Source: Ulota crispa (Eukaryota > Streptophyta > Bryopsida > Orthotrichales > Orthotrichaceae). Taken from it: DNA of 64,000 nucleotides. Every line of letters begins with the position of its first letter. Within the stretch, counting starts at the first letter, position 1. Made by a program: the position numbers and the translations under genes. A model generated the notes under the pieces. That model ran no database searches. It worked only from the letters and a program-made list of their open reading frames with translations, and was not told the origin of the DNA. The stretch spans positions 13,578,817 through 13,642,816 of the forward strand of contig OY987249.1 of NCBI GenBank assembly GCA_963920765.1, in the 5' to 3' direction. Shown here piece by piece: positions 45,799 through 57,500 of the stretch.

Positions 45799-46653
45799 GA
45801 GGGGTACAAGAAGCTTACAAACTCCCTATTTCAAGCATTCAGTTTTTGTAGTAAAATGTAGAGTATGATTGGTACATTTTTGTCAAATTTTTTGTATTTG
45901 CAGCCTTATGCAATCCCAATCAAGCATACCAAATTTTAGTTCCTAAAAATGAAAACTCCATTTTTGGTGAATTATTTTGTAAGAAATTCATGGTTTTACA
46001 TGATAATTGATTGAAAAACATTGGTGATGAATTTTTGAGATTTGATTCCATGGATACAAAGGAAGCATCTATATGCACATCATCCATCCTAATAAGAACC
46101 CCCTTAACAAAAATTTGAGCTACAAAAGATTATGTGAAACTTGTAATAGGCCCAAATTTTGTAAAACAAATTTTTATTATTTTTTAATTTGATTTTTATC
46201 AAGTAAATAGAATGTCATGTGTAGATACAAACTTAATATTGGAGTCAAACAACAAAATTTTATTTTCATAGAAATTTATATGTTTTACAAAATTTGAGCC
46301 TATTACAAGTTTCACATAATCTTTTGTAGCTCAAATTTTTGTTACTTAAGGGGGTTCTTCTTAGGATGGATGATGTGCGTATGGATGCTTCCTATATATC
46401 CATGGAATTAAATCTCAAAATTCATCACCGATGTTTTTCAATCAATTATCATGTAAAACCATGAATTTCTTACAAAATAATTCACCAAAAATGGAGTTTT
46501 GGCTTTTAGGAACTAAAATTTGGTATGCTTGATTGGAATTGCATAAGGATGCAATGACAAAAAATTTGACAAAAATTTACCAATCATACTCTACATTTTA
46601 ATACAAAAACTGAATGCATGAAACAGGCAGTTTGTAAGCTTGCTGTACCCCTC
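45799..46653. mobile_element. Giant fold-back element, copy 1 (370-bp arms)
   Basis: Arms 45799-46168 and 46282-46653 are reverse complements with few mismatches, around a 113-bp loop. Matching landmarks include TTCATGGTTTTACATGATAA and TTATCATGTAAAACCATGAA, and GTATGATTGGTACATTTTT and AAATTTACCAATCATAC. It has no ORF of note. A second copy is at 52284-53470. Confidence 0.9.
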
Positions 46654-46829
46654 TATACAATGGGGTACATTAACCCAAGCCACCTTAAAAGTGGGAATCT
46701 AAAAATACATGCCACTTTTTCCACATTTAAACCTAGCCATATATCACTTTTAAGTGCCACCTTCAAAATTGGAAATCTATAAATATGTACAACTTCTACC
46801 ATTTTCAAGCCTAGCCGTTTAAAAGTTGT

Positions 46830-48947
46830 GCATGGATGCGCCACTTGGGAGAATGGTTGGAAGGGAGGTGCCACTTAATTGCGAACAATTTCCCACTCTA
46901 CCATTCTTCACACCATCCTCTTCTTTGCGAACCATTTTGTACTCCACCATTGCTCACTTCTTTCTGGATTATTTTCAGTCTACAATGGCCTTTGCTAAAC
47001 AATCTTGTGTCAGATTCCTACCTAGTCATGCTCTCTAATATGCGTTGAAAATCATAGAACGTGATGCTCATACAAATGCTGTCTTTAGTGTGGCTTGCCA
47101 GCTCTGCATCACCTTTGGCACGGAGAATGGCAAGGTTGGAGATATTGCGATTGGTGGCAACCAACGTCAAAGGCAAAACATGGAGAAGGTGAAACAATGG
47201 ACAAGACCTCACTTCCGCATTGATTTGTACTTGAAGCATCACAAAATCAGAAATCCCATCAAATGGGTTGAGTACCAGGCGGCAACAGATGTTGAGAAGA
47301 AGAGATTCTTTAGCAATGCTATTTTGTTTGTGAACACCATCTTCAGCCACTTTGGTAAGGCAGTGGAGAAAGCAACTTTCCTGGTCGACGCTGCAATCGT
47401 TGACACCATCATCACAGACATGTTCTTCAACCCAAAAGATCACGGAGGGATCACATCGGGTCTCAAACTTAACGGCCATATTCTTACTGGACATGTATAC
47501 GAATCCGGTGAATGCATGGAAGCATATTGAGGGAATTTTTGATTGGTTACATGAAGTTCAGTTTCATTTTATGTGGTACGATTGCACAGCTTTTTTAATG
47601 ACCTCACTTGTATTGTACCTCTGTGCATTTTTGAAGGCTTGCTGACAAATGAGCAACAAAAAGCACTTCAACTGAGGCATGTCAGATTGCTCAGAAGGGA
47701 TTTGATGCTCATTCGAATTGAAATTAGATAATGCTAGTGGCAATGACGAGTTTGGGATCAAGTTCTGGCAACGCATTTTCCTGATTCTAGTCTTATGTTT
47801 TTGTGGACACAATTTAGGTCGTGATGCAGTATACGAAGTGGTTGTGAAGAACAAGCTGCAATTCGACCTTGTAGCTGATCATTTGGTGAGTGGCTTGTCA
47901 TTTCGACAAATAGTTTCCGTCATGGATCACACCAAGAGCCACCTTGGGAGTAGCAGGCTTGGTTGCTTGTCAGACACGGACGTATCTAACTATGCTCAAG
48001 TGCTTATCGCCTGCAACTTGCAAGTGCTACGTTATCTACTAGCATTGGAAAGCACTTGGGCAATTTTGTTGGCAATGGATGCATCAACTCATCTAGGGCA
48101 TTCGTAATTTGATGTACAAATTTGTATGCACTGCAGTGGCATCTTGTATAATTTGCATGTCTTAGCACTTTCGATTCACAATTGTCATCTGGCAACTATT
48201 TTGTCTAGCATGGTTATCAAAATGATGGATATCTTATGCATACAGTGGCGCTTTAAATTGCTCGGGATTGGATCATATGGTGCCAATGTGATGATCGGCC
48301 GATTAGGTGGTGTTGTGACATTGTTAGTGAAAGAAGCCACCCACAACATTTACTGCTCATGGTGCCTCATTCATCAAGTTGATCTTGGGTGTAAGGCACA
48401 GTTGAATAACTTGTTTGACTGTCGGTTCATGAATGTGGTCAACAAGATTGCCTCATGTTTGAGGAAACAAGATGTTTTCATTACTCAAATGAGAGCAAAG
48501 TGTCCCAAAATGACGACGTGGTGGATGGCTACAAGAGACTAGACCCTTTGGCAAACCAAGAAGTGTCTTGAACATGTTGTTTTTTTTGGTGGACAAAGGC
48601 CTGACCAATTGACTCTGCCTTTGTGATATTAGCCTATTGTTACTACCATTTCTGCCATGTTCTAGTTTGTTAACAAGACGATCAAAATCATGCATGCAAA
48701 AAATCTTCTAATGTCAGAGCAAGATGAAGAGATTCAGCACTTGTTATCGTGTCTAGCAACTAAGTGCAACGTCAAACATGACGCAAACTTTGATGAAGGA
48801 GAGGTGGTGCACAAAGTCTCCGGACTATGGTTGATCACGCACATGGCTGTTGATGGATTCTTACGTGATCAAAGATCCTACGTTTCAAAAGCTTTTGGAA
48901 ATATGGACAACACCATTGTCATGTCGATCAAGCAGAATATTGGATAG
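46830..48947 (+). pseudogene. Relic hAT-like transposase gene
   Basis: Non-functional transposase remnant. The N-terminal part (47045-47530) has CQLCITFGTENGKV then HFRIDLYLKHH, a BED-like zinc-finger pattern C-x2-C ... H. After a frame change, 47718-48947 reads in one frame as LVADHLVSGLSFRQIVSVMD, AMDASTHLGHS, IGSYGANVMIGRLGGV and CSWCLIHQVDLG. These match hAT catalytic-core landmarks, with a Y where an Asp-type SSDGA is expected. Stops interrupt this frame at 48105, 48540 and several places around 48624-48665, and the reading resumes to 48947. The layout recalls transposases seen in plants and oomycetes, from memory. The ends of the element were not found. Confidence 0.7.
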
Positions 48948-49309
48948 CTGATTGTAGGAATGATCAATGGCCTTTTGCAAATTAAAACATTGCGTCAAAG
49001 TGACAATATGGCAAACATTGAAGGTGCTCTCCAAATTCTTCTCATCAGCTGGTCAAATTGTGAGATTGCAAATTTAGTCTGATTGTTCAAAATTTTATTT
49101 AATGCTTGAACTATCATTGGTCGACAGAACATGTTGCTCAAATTGAGATAGACTAGAAAGTCATACGCATAGCATACTTAGATGGTGGCAGTTTTGCTGC
49201 TATATAAGACAACTGCAACCACAAGACTACATTTGAAGATAGTTGGAAGCTTGTTGGTTAGAGATTTAAATTTTTGCGTGATTGAGCAGGAGGTGTTGCC
49301 ACATTGTCA

Positions 49310-51150
49310 TAATGGAGATACCTCTATCATGTACATGTACGTTTATTACTTAGTTTGGTATTGATTTTAATAAATAAAGAATTGAAGTAAAAGTAGCGGC
49401 TAAAGAACGCCGCTTCTCCAGTCAACCAAGTTCACAGCTTTGCGATTGAAGATAAGCTTTCAGCAGTTTTGTATGCCCATGAGGGCATGTGGTCACCTTA
49501 CGGTGGTATTTGTTTTATCTTTGTTCTTTTTATTAGGAAATATGAAAAAAAATGATGTAGATATCTTTGGTGGAAGTAGTTTTGGAAAAATCCTAAAGTA
49601 GTTTGCTTTTAATCTAAAATTTGAGGTGGAATAATCTCAAGATAAGAATAATAGTAAATTATGGGAGTTCAATGGGAGTAGTGGCCACCCACGTGAAAGG
49701 AGTATGAGTTGATCCATGTGCCAAAAACATCTTAAGAAGTTTCTAAAACTTTTAGAGTGTAATGGAGAGTGAGATTAGAGACCCAAATGTGGCAAGAGCC
49801 ATAACTCATTGTATATGTTGAATTTTGAAGTGAGATTTGTTGAATTTGTGTATCTTTATGTGAAATTTCCAAAAATTCTATGTTTGCTTGATTTGGAGTT
49901 AACATTCAAAAGTTGTGCTTGCTTGAGTAGGGAAAGATCTGCTATCTCTCATGTGAAGGGGCAGAAATTTTGTTCATTCATAGAAAATTAGATAGCTTAT
50001 TCATTTGCTACAAAATTTTGAGGAAGTAAAAATCATTATATAAACTTTCTAAAAAACTATCAAACTTGAGAATTGGAGCAATCAAGAGGAAGATATGAAG
50101 GAGCAAAGGCTTGGAGGTTGCATGTCTTTGGTGAAAGGGAGGCTGTAACTTTGAAGAGTCATAACTTCTTATTGGATTGATGTTTTTTTTTGAAAATTGT
50201 AGGAGTGATAGCTTGTAAGATTGCTTCTTTAAATTGCTATTACACATGTTATTTGAAGGATTACTAAAAAAGTTATATTGAGAGGAAGTTAGAAGGTAGG
50301 CTGCCTTTTTACAAGAAGAGGGCCACAACTTTGATGAGTCATAACTTTTGGCTTATTTGAAGATTTTTTTTTTAATTTTTCATAAGTGATAGCTTGTTGA
50401 ATTAGCTTTTTAGATTGTTATCACTCAAATAATTTGGAAGATTTTTGAAAGAGTTATGATCTATAGAAGTTGAAAGGTTGGGTGTCATTCTCAATTAAGA
50501 TGTCCAAACTTTGATTTGCTATAACTTTTTGACACAGTTTTAGTTTTTGGTGAAATTTTTATATATTGTATTTGATAGTGTTAGCTTTTCAAATTGCTAT
50601 TTACTTGTGTTTTAAGCTATAACACAAATTATAAAGCTTTAAAGAGGCAATGGTTGGTTTACCTAAGAAGGAGAGAAAACTCCACTTTATTTTTTTTCAA
50701 TTTTAGATAGTAACATAGTTTGAAGTGTAATTTAGAGATTTTGGTTGAAATAGACAACCGCGCCCATTGTAGAGACAATGTTGTTTTTAGAATTTTCATC
50801 TAAAGTTTGAATTTTTAAAGTAGACAACCATATCCATTCTAGAGACAATGTTGTTTCTAGAATGTCCATCTACATTTTGAAATAGATACCTATGCTCATT
50901 CTAGAGAGAATATTGTCTTTAAAATTTCCATCTAGAGGTTGCAGTAAACAACCATGCCCATTCTAGGGATAATATTGTATCTAAAATTTTTATAGACAAT
51001 TTGCAATAATTGGAGGTTATTCTGAAGAGTAGGTGTTCTTCAAAATCCTTATTTAGAACTTGCAATTGAAAAGTCCAACTACACTAAATTGCAGCTAAAT
51101 ACCCCGCCTATTTCAAAAGCGTGCTCCTCTTTACCCAACAATGTTGTTCT
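49310..51150 (+). repeat. Degenerate ~2-kb repeat, copy 2
   Basis: Colinear with 11130-13250. It starts with the ATTTTAATAAATAAAG block, then GCCGCTTCTCCAGTC, TGTGGTCACCTTACGGTGGT, tandem-like modules (GAGTCATAACTT and GTGATAGCTTGT recurring near 50155-50400), and CAAAAGCGTGCTCCTC at the end. It carries a short satellite (50751-51006) that copy 1 lacks. Confidence 0.55.
50751..51006 (+). repeat. Four-unit satellite with internal palindromes
   Basis: Units start near 50751, 50821, 50883 and 50945 (spacing 70, 62, 62 bp). Each reads TAGACAACC, then CCCATTCTAGAGACAATG, then TTGTTTCTAGAAT, then CCATCTA. The centre of each unit is a near-palindrome, clearest in unit 2 (ATTCTAGA ... TCTAGAAT). Confidence 0.85.
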
Positions 51151-51410
51151 CAAATAATGTGTTTGTAGAATTTGATTTCTCCATCTTTGGATGAGAGAAA
51201 GACGACTACCGCAAATCTATCACCAATTTGTCATTATAAGGTATTTTGCAATCCAAGAAATTTGCATTTTTGACTTAAATATGCACGTAGGAAAGTAGGA
51301 AAGTGATAAAATGATTAAAAATGGTTAAAAGCACTTTTAGCTTTTACCAGATATTACTTTTAAACTAAATGTGACTAAAAGTGGATTTACTACTTTTAAG
51401 GTGGACTACA

Positions 51411-52061
51411 TTAATTTCTAAATGTCCAAGGCCTTTCTGAACTTCTTAGCATTTTCAGGAAAGTGAACAATCAACCAACATTTTCATAAATCTCATCAAA
51501 TTTTTTTAAACTGTAACCGTACAAATTTAATCTTGACATATTATAGATTATATGGAAAAAAAACACAACAATATCACTTATAGTTTGAAAGATTATAACG
51601 TTTGAACAAAAGGGTGTTAAAACTGCAAAGTGACTTGAAGTTTTCTAATCCTCATTTCACATGTCAAATCTAAAAAGTTGGTCATCAAAAAAATTTGAGG
51701 TTTGAGGTCATTACATGTTTAACTTTAGTCAGTTTATAGCTTTCAAAATCTACTCTTGTATTTTTTTTTAAATGGATTTCTAATGCAGATTCTTCTCCAA
51801 GCTCTAGTTTATTTGAGGCTCATTTTCAAGATCTTCCAACACTAGAAAACTTAAGATTACAATGTATACCCTTGTACAAAATCTTGAGTAGAAAAATCAT
51901 CAATATTCATTTTTTAAATCAGGTTTTTGATGCTGAAAATAGACTTCAAAACAAACTTGTGTTCAAAAGAAAATACTAAAATTAGTGATTTGATAAGGTT
52001 TTAATCATCTTCAAAGTTTTGTAAACACCAAAATTGAGTGCCTTAGGCATTTAGGGGTTAA
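51411..52061 (+). mobile_element. Family E TTAA element without the nested MITE
   Basis: 651 bp from TTAATTTCTAAATGTCC to GGCATTTAGGGGTTAA. Colinear with 27244-28169 from the GGCCTTTCTGAACTTCTTAG block onward. It supplies the empty site (TGTCCAAGGCC) for the MITE nested in that copy. Confidence 0.85.
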
Positions 52062-52074
52062 CCCTTGAACAACC

Positions 52075-52272
52075 AAGTAGCCCATATGGAGTATTTTTCT
52101 TGTATTTGGAGTGCATCCACACCTTTATTACATTTGAGATCAACAAAGAACTTAGAATAGAGATCAATGTTCTTCTAGTGAAGAAGTCAAGATCCCAAAT
52201 TAAAACTTTTTTGTTGGTAGCAAATGCCAATTATGCAGTAGCGTGCACACTATGTATTATAGTAGCTCGATG
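52075..52272. mobile_element. Small MITE (family H), copy 3, inverted
   Basis: Reverse-strand counterpart of 26627-26840: CACACCTTTATTACATTTGA, AGATCAATGTTCTT, GGTAGCAAATGCCAATTATG. The right end, ATGTATTATAGTAGC, matches the left terminus of copy 1. Confidence 0.6.
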
Positions 52273-52283
52273 GTTCAAAGGTT

Positions 52284-53470
52284 AATCTTACCAACTACCT
52301 ACTCCACTTATTTTTTGGTAAAATGTAGAATACAATTGGCAAATTTTTTTGTCATTGCATCCTTATGCAATCCCAATCAAATATGCTTTTAGTTCCTAAA
52401 TACAAAAACTCCATATTTGGTGAATTATTTTGTTAGAAATTCATGGTTTCACATGATAATTGATTGAAAAACAGTGATGATTGAATTTTTGAGATCTGAT
52501 TTCATGGATATGTAGGGAACATCCATATACACATTATCTATGCTTAAAAAAACCCCTCAAGTAACAAAATTATGATCTACAAAAGATTTAGTGAAACTTG
52601 TAAAATGTTCAAATTTTGTAAGGTATATATTTTTATTTTTTAACTAGTATTCATCAATTAAACAAAATATCATGTTTAACCTTCAAACGCCAAGCTGGTC
52701 ATGGTGACCAGCCTAGCTACAATGATTCTTCACTGTTCATCCAATGCTCAACAATTATAATAATATTTCTCAAAGTTGCAAAAGTCAACAGTGCATGGTG
52801 CTCTCACAAAAATTGCAAGAAGGGCAGCTTAGAACCTAACACCGTGTTTTTGAATCTTATCACAATTTGGATTACCTAAAAATATGAGAGCATTTAACGA
52901 GATAATTTTTTGCCTTCCATGATAGTCCATGTGTTTATGAACACTTCTAAAAAAAATCAAATGAAAACCAAAATCAATTGTTCTTCACGCTGTTTTTTCA
53001 GATGCAGCAAATGCAAAACATCCGCGTTAGCGTTTAAGAGTTAGAAGTACAAAATTAATTACAATATTTGAGTCAAACAACAAAATTTGATTTTCATAAA
53101 AAGTTACATTTTTTATAGTATTTGGGCCTTTCACAAGTTAGACTGAATCTTTTGTAGATCATATTTTTGTTATTTGAGGGGTTTTTTTTAGCATAGATGA
53201 TGTGCATATAGATGTTCCCTACATATCCATGAAATCATATCTCAAAAATTTGATCACCACTAATTTTCAATCAATTATCATGTGAAACCATGAATTTCTA
53301 ACAAAATAATTCACCAAATATGGAGTTTTTGTTTTTAGGAACTGAAAGCATGCTTGATTGGGATTGCATAAGGTTGCAATGATAATTTTTTTGACAAAAA
53401 CTATACTCCACGTTTCATCAAGAAAATTGAATGGCTAAAGTAGGCAAAAGTGGGCAGTTGGTAAGATTTG
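52284..53470. mobile_element. Giant fold-back element, copy 2, with insertion in its loop
   Basis: Arms of about 350 bp (roughly 52284-52632 and 53104-53470) are reverse complements, e.g. AGAAATTCATGGTTTCACAT and ATGTGAAACCATGAATTTCT. The arms match those of 45799-46653. The loop is longer because a separate element (about 52677-53041) is inserted in it. Confidence 0.85.
52677..53041. mobile_element. TTAA-type MITE inserted in the fold-back loop
   Basis: Left TTAACCTTCAAACGCC and right GCGTTTAAGAGTTAG are inverted, with TTAA/TTAG at the edges. The subterminal palindrome CTGGTCATGGTGACCAG is placed as in family D. Copy 1 of the fold-back has no insert at the matching point. Confidence 0.65.
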
Positions 53471-53859
53471 TATACCTCATTATACAATGGGAAATTGTGC
53501 ATCATAGCATACTAAGGACAACTTCACACTATGGTCAAAGCTTGAGAGGTCGTGGAATTCTACCAATCAAATGGCAAGAAACCAAGAGTTTGGCCTCTTA
53601 ACCCTTTACACTGGAGTCCAAAGTTCATCACCCCCTATAATATCATCCTTTTATCCAAAACAACGGCCGGTCAAGAAAAGTTTGGGTTTAGCAAAATTGG
53701 AGACCCAAACTATGATTGAGAAGCCATCAAATTTTTCTCATAAAATAATTAAAAGTCAACAAGATCTTGGCTATTCAATTTGGAAGGTCTATTGAATATT
53801 ATGATTTTGGACTTTGGGCTTGGCCTTTAGAGGCTTCACACCATGGCCTCTCATAACTA

Positions 53860-54412
53860 CTCCCTTTGTCTCTCTAAAAACATCCAAATTAGACACATAT
53901 CTGTACATCTAAAAAGCTCCCTTTTGTTGATTTCAAACATTGAGAAAGCGTTTGCCATGTCATGGGGGCAAGTTAAGCGATGAGAGAGCATTCCTCTCCT
54001 AGCAAGCTTGGCCTTGCCCATATGAGGTATCATTCTTGCTACTAATCTTTAAATCATCAATAATGAGGAGCTAACAACATGCACAAATATGGTACTTTTT
54101 GCATGAAATTTGGGTGCCCAAGTGGCAACATCAAAGCTGGAGATTTTGCATACATTTGGTAGATGGTATATTGATTCTAGAGAGCATGTGTCACTAGGAA
54201 AAACACTAAAACAATGAGCTGGCAGATGTACAAATATTGTACTTTTTGCATGGAATTTGGGTGCCTAAACAATATCAAAACTAGAAATTTTTCATACATT
54301 TGGTAGATAGTATATTGATTCTAGAATGCATGTGTCACTAGCACAAACTATAAAAACATAGTTAATCCTTTGCAAGGAAGCTTTTTGGACGTTTTTAGAG
54401 GGACAGAGGGAG
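53860..54412. mobile_element. Stowaway-type (Tc1/mariner) MITE, TSD TA, with internal duplication
   Basis: Ends CTCCCTTTGTCTCTCTAAAA and TTTTTAGAGGGACAGAGGGAG are inverted and flanked by TA on both sides (53858-53859 and 54413-54414). This is the classic plant Stowaway signature. At 553 bp it is longer than usual because a ~150-bp segment is tandemly duplicated inside (about 54080-54346). It lies 150 bp beyond the stop codon of the RuvX-like gene. Confidence 0.9.
54080..54346 (+). repeat. ~150-bp tandem duplication inside the Stowaway element
   Basis: The block ACAAATATGGTACTTTTTGC ... CATGTGTCACTAGGAAAAAC recurs as ACAAATATTGTACTTTTTGC ... CATGTGTCACTAGCACAAAC, at about 90% identity by eye. 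Confidence 0.85.
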
Positions 54413-54562
54413 TACTTGCTTTACCTCAAAAGCTCCAAACAGACACGCTGCATCCTCCTCCCAAGCACTCACTCTTACGGGATAAACAAGATCTTTTGCT
54501 AAATGGAATAATTGTAGAACATCCTGCACTGCTGACCAAGCAACTCGCTTGGTGATGGTGGA

Positions 54563-57500
54563 TCACAAGTCATCGTCGAAATCACCAAAGTCGTCGTCAT
54601 CGTCGTCGTCGTCCCGGTGGGGACGCAGCGGCGCCGAGGGTCCCTGGCACAGCAGCTGCTGCAGCTCCAGAGCTTTGGGGACAACAATTTGAGCACGAGA
54701 ACCGTCCGATTCAAAGTAGGTGCAAAGCAGGGCCTACACATGGCATCACCACCACGGTTAGTACATACACAGAACTTTGGCATCTAGGCAGGAGGAAGTT
54801 GAGGAAGATCTACGATACAATACTTGATCTCCAAGCAGAATTTTCCAGTAAAATCACTTCCTTAAAAAAATTATTTGGAAACGGAGGTCTTTTGGAAAAG
54901 GTCAGTGTTGGAAAGCACTTGTTACCCACTATTTGTAAGGCATTATTCCTTCATTTAAATAGAACCTCCGACTGAGCAATGGCCGACATGAAGCTCTATC
55001 TTTTACTTTACAGCAATGTATGGTTGGAGAGTGAACCAGAATAAAGGTAGAAACAACAACAGAATCTCAGATGTGGGGAAGAAAAAGCTGGAACATGATA
55101 ACAAGCTCACTCTTGTGATTAATATGGATCCCAATCTCGTCTAGAAAAGGTGCAAAAAGCAGGTAAAGATTTCTAGAAAACCGTACGGGAAAAAGAGAGT
55201 AAAAAAAGCATAAATGGTACAAAAATTTCTGGACTCAAGACGAGGAGGTTTCGAAGGCAGGTCTCCCAGCGGTGGCAGTGATTAAACGGAGGCTGCACTT
55301 ACCATGGCGGCGTAAGCGTCCAGTTGGTCCTTTCGTGATCGCCTGTTACTGCCTCTGCAACAAGTGCCCCCAACTCCCCCCATCAGCACATTGATATCAA
55401 CTTAGAGATTCTGAAGCTGCAGGTTCTGGCATGCATGGTTGTCACATTGGACGGGTTCCTATTCATCAAATCACAACGTACACAAATCATCGAGACAGAT
55501 ATATGTCTCATGTACATCATGGGACGTTTGATGAACAGGAACTCATCCAATGAGACAACTAGGTTAGCAATGGACAAGAGTATGAAGGCACTGAGCCTTG
55601 TAGTTATAATTCTAAGAGCAGCCTCAATGGACGCGCCATGTAGGCGCAGAAACTGTAAGATCAAGGTGGATAAGAAATACGGGACCCAAGGTGCACGCCA
55701 ACCAAGAGTATTTTGCAACTTGTTGCTACACACGCAAAGTGAAGCAAGAAGTGTGGTCAACAACATTGTGGCAACAAGTGGGCCCTGTGGCAACAAGTGG
55801 GCCCAATTCTCAATAGATACTGCACTATCAATTGCCTAAGTTAACAACACAGGTTCTTTGTTTGGCGAGTTTACCATTGGGTTCCTCCACCCCAAATCTT
55901 GCACTTCAAGCACAAGGGCCAAAAAAATTCCAACGCTATCTGTCTTATTTAGCGCTCACATACTGCGCGGCCATTGAGGTTGCTCTAATGAGATCACAAC
56001 TTCATCATAAAAACTGCAAAGTCTTGCTTATGAAATGGAGTAGGGAACGGGGCAGGGAACGTGTACATGTCAATCATGTAGTCCAGCGCATCCTGAGAAG
56101 TGCCATACTCGTCGTGCAAGTATACTCGCCACCCTCTGAAGTACACCACAAGTCTACTTTAGATCACAAGGTCTTTTGGCTTCCACAGTTTGTGGGCAGC
56201 AATGTGAATACAAGCACTTCAATACTGATTGACAAAAAAAATACAAATAAGGTGCAAGAGATTCGGCGATTGCAGGGAGTTTTACCGGCGAGCCGCAAGA
56301 TAAGACAGCCTCCCAGCAAAGCTCCGACACTTGTTGGCTTGCTCGGAGTCCTTGCCATCCCAGCTCTTCGGTAGGCCAACCACAAACTCATCTGCTTTCT
56401 GCAGCAACACGCACTCCAATCACACATCAACACCATATCCAATTCATCCCAAAACTATAAATAAAAAAAGACCCTCTGATGTACCTCTGCAAGTCAGATT
56501 TGAAGTTTGAAGGCTGCTCAAATATGCGAAACACTCCTAAGTACGCTAAATATTGCACTTTGGTTGCCCACACTAATTTCTTGACATTTTACACTATATA
56601 AATATTTACTGATACTACAATAAATTTCATCAACAATCATTACAATAGACAAATTTTAACAACAATAAGGACTTAGCAACAAAAAAATGTTGCAGAAAAA
56701 CAAACTAGTGTAGTGTACATTGTTAATCATGTGGAATCCTAATATCTAGAGAGTCACATGCGCCTCCAAGTGACCAAGCAATGAGCAGTAAGGCAACCTA
56801 ATTGTTAAGACAACCTAAATGCACTATTTAGTGTAGAGGCTAGTGAGGTAACTGGCAACTTTTGAATTAAAACCCCTCCTCAAGAAACCCAACGAGGGGT
56901 ATTCCATTCTCTGATACAAGGCCTCAGAGAGGAAATCTCTGGGTAGTAGAATGTTTAGTAAAAATCCAACTCTACGCTCACTTCCAAACAACGGATTTCT
57001 CGAACAAGTCTCCGTAGTCCGAACTTGCCTGAGTGGAAAACAAGAGAGGAATGGAATGTACCTCCTGCAGTGCGACTTGCAATAAGGTTTCCAGTAACTT
57101 GTCACCCCTCAATCGCACCACCTGAAATCGGCAAGCTTTTGTAAGAGGCTCCTTCAAATTGTGATTCCTCGTTTCTATTATGTTCAGGAATTGTGAAGGC
57201 GCACTATTTGATAGCGTAGAGCCAATAAACTCCATCAAGGAGAAGGTTTTAGGGCTAGGATTTAGGGTTTTATGGTTAGGGTTTAGCATTTACGCCAAAT
57301 AGTGCATTTAGGTTGCCCCACACTAATTCACATATCTTACACTTTTACTGTTGTAAAAATGATTTTCATCACTAATTACAACAAGAAAACAAATTTTAAA
57401 GGGCCTTGCAACCACTGCAAAGCTGCCAAAAAAAATAAATTAACAAAGTTGAAGTTTTAAATCATTTGAAATCCAATCATGATCAACCATTAGTGTGGGG

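Noticed and set aside
55383..55839. 137-codon minus and 134-codon plus ORFs
   Set aside because: They fall in intron 4 of the RuvX-like gene, over an inverted repeat that produces similar peptides on both strands.
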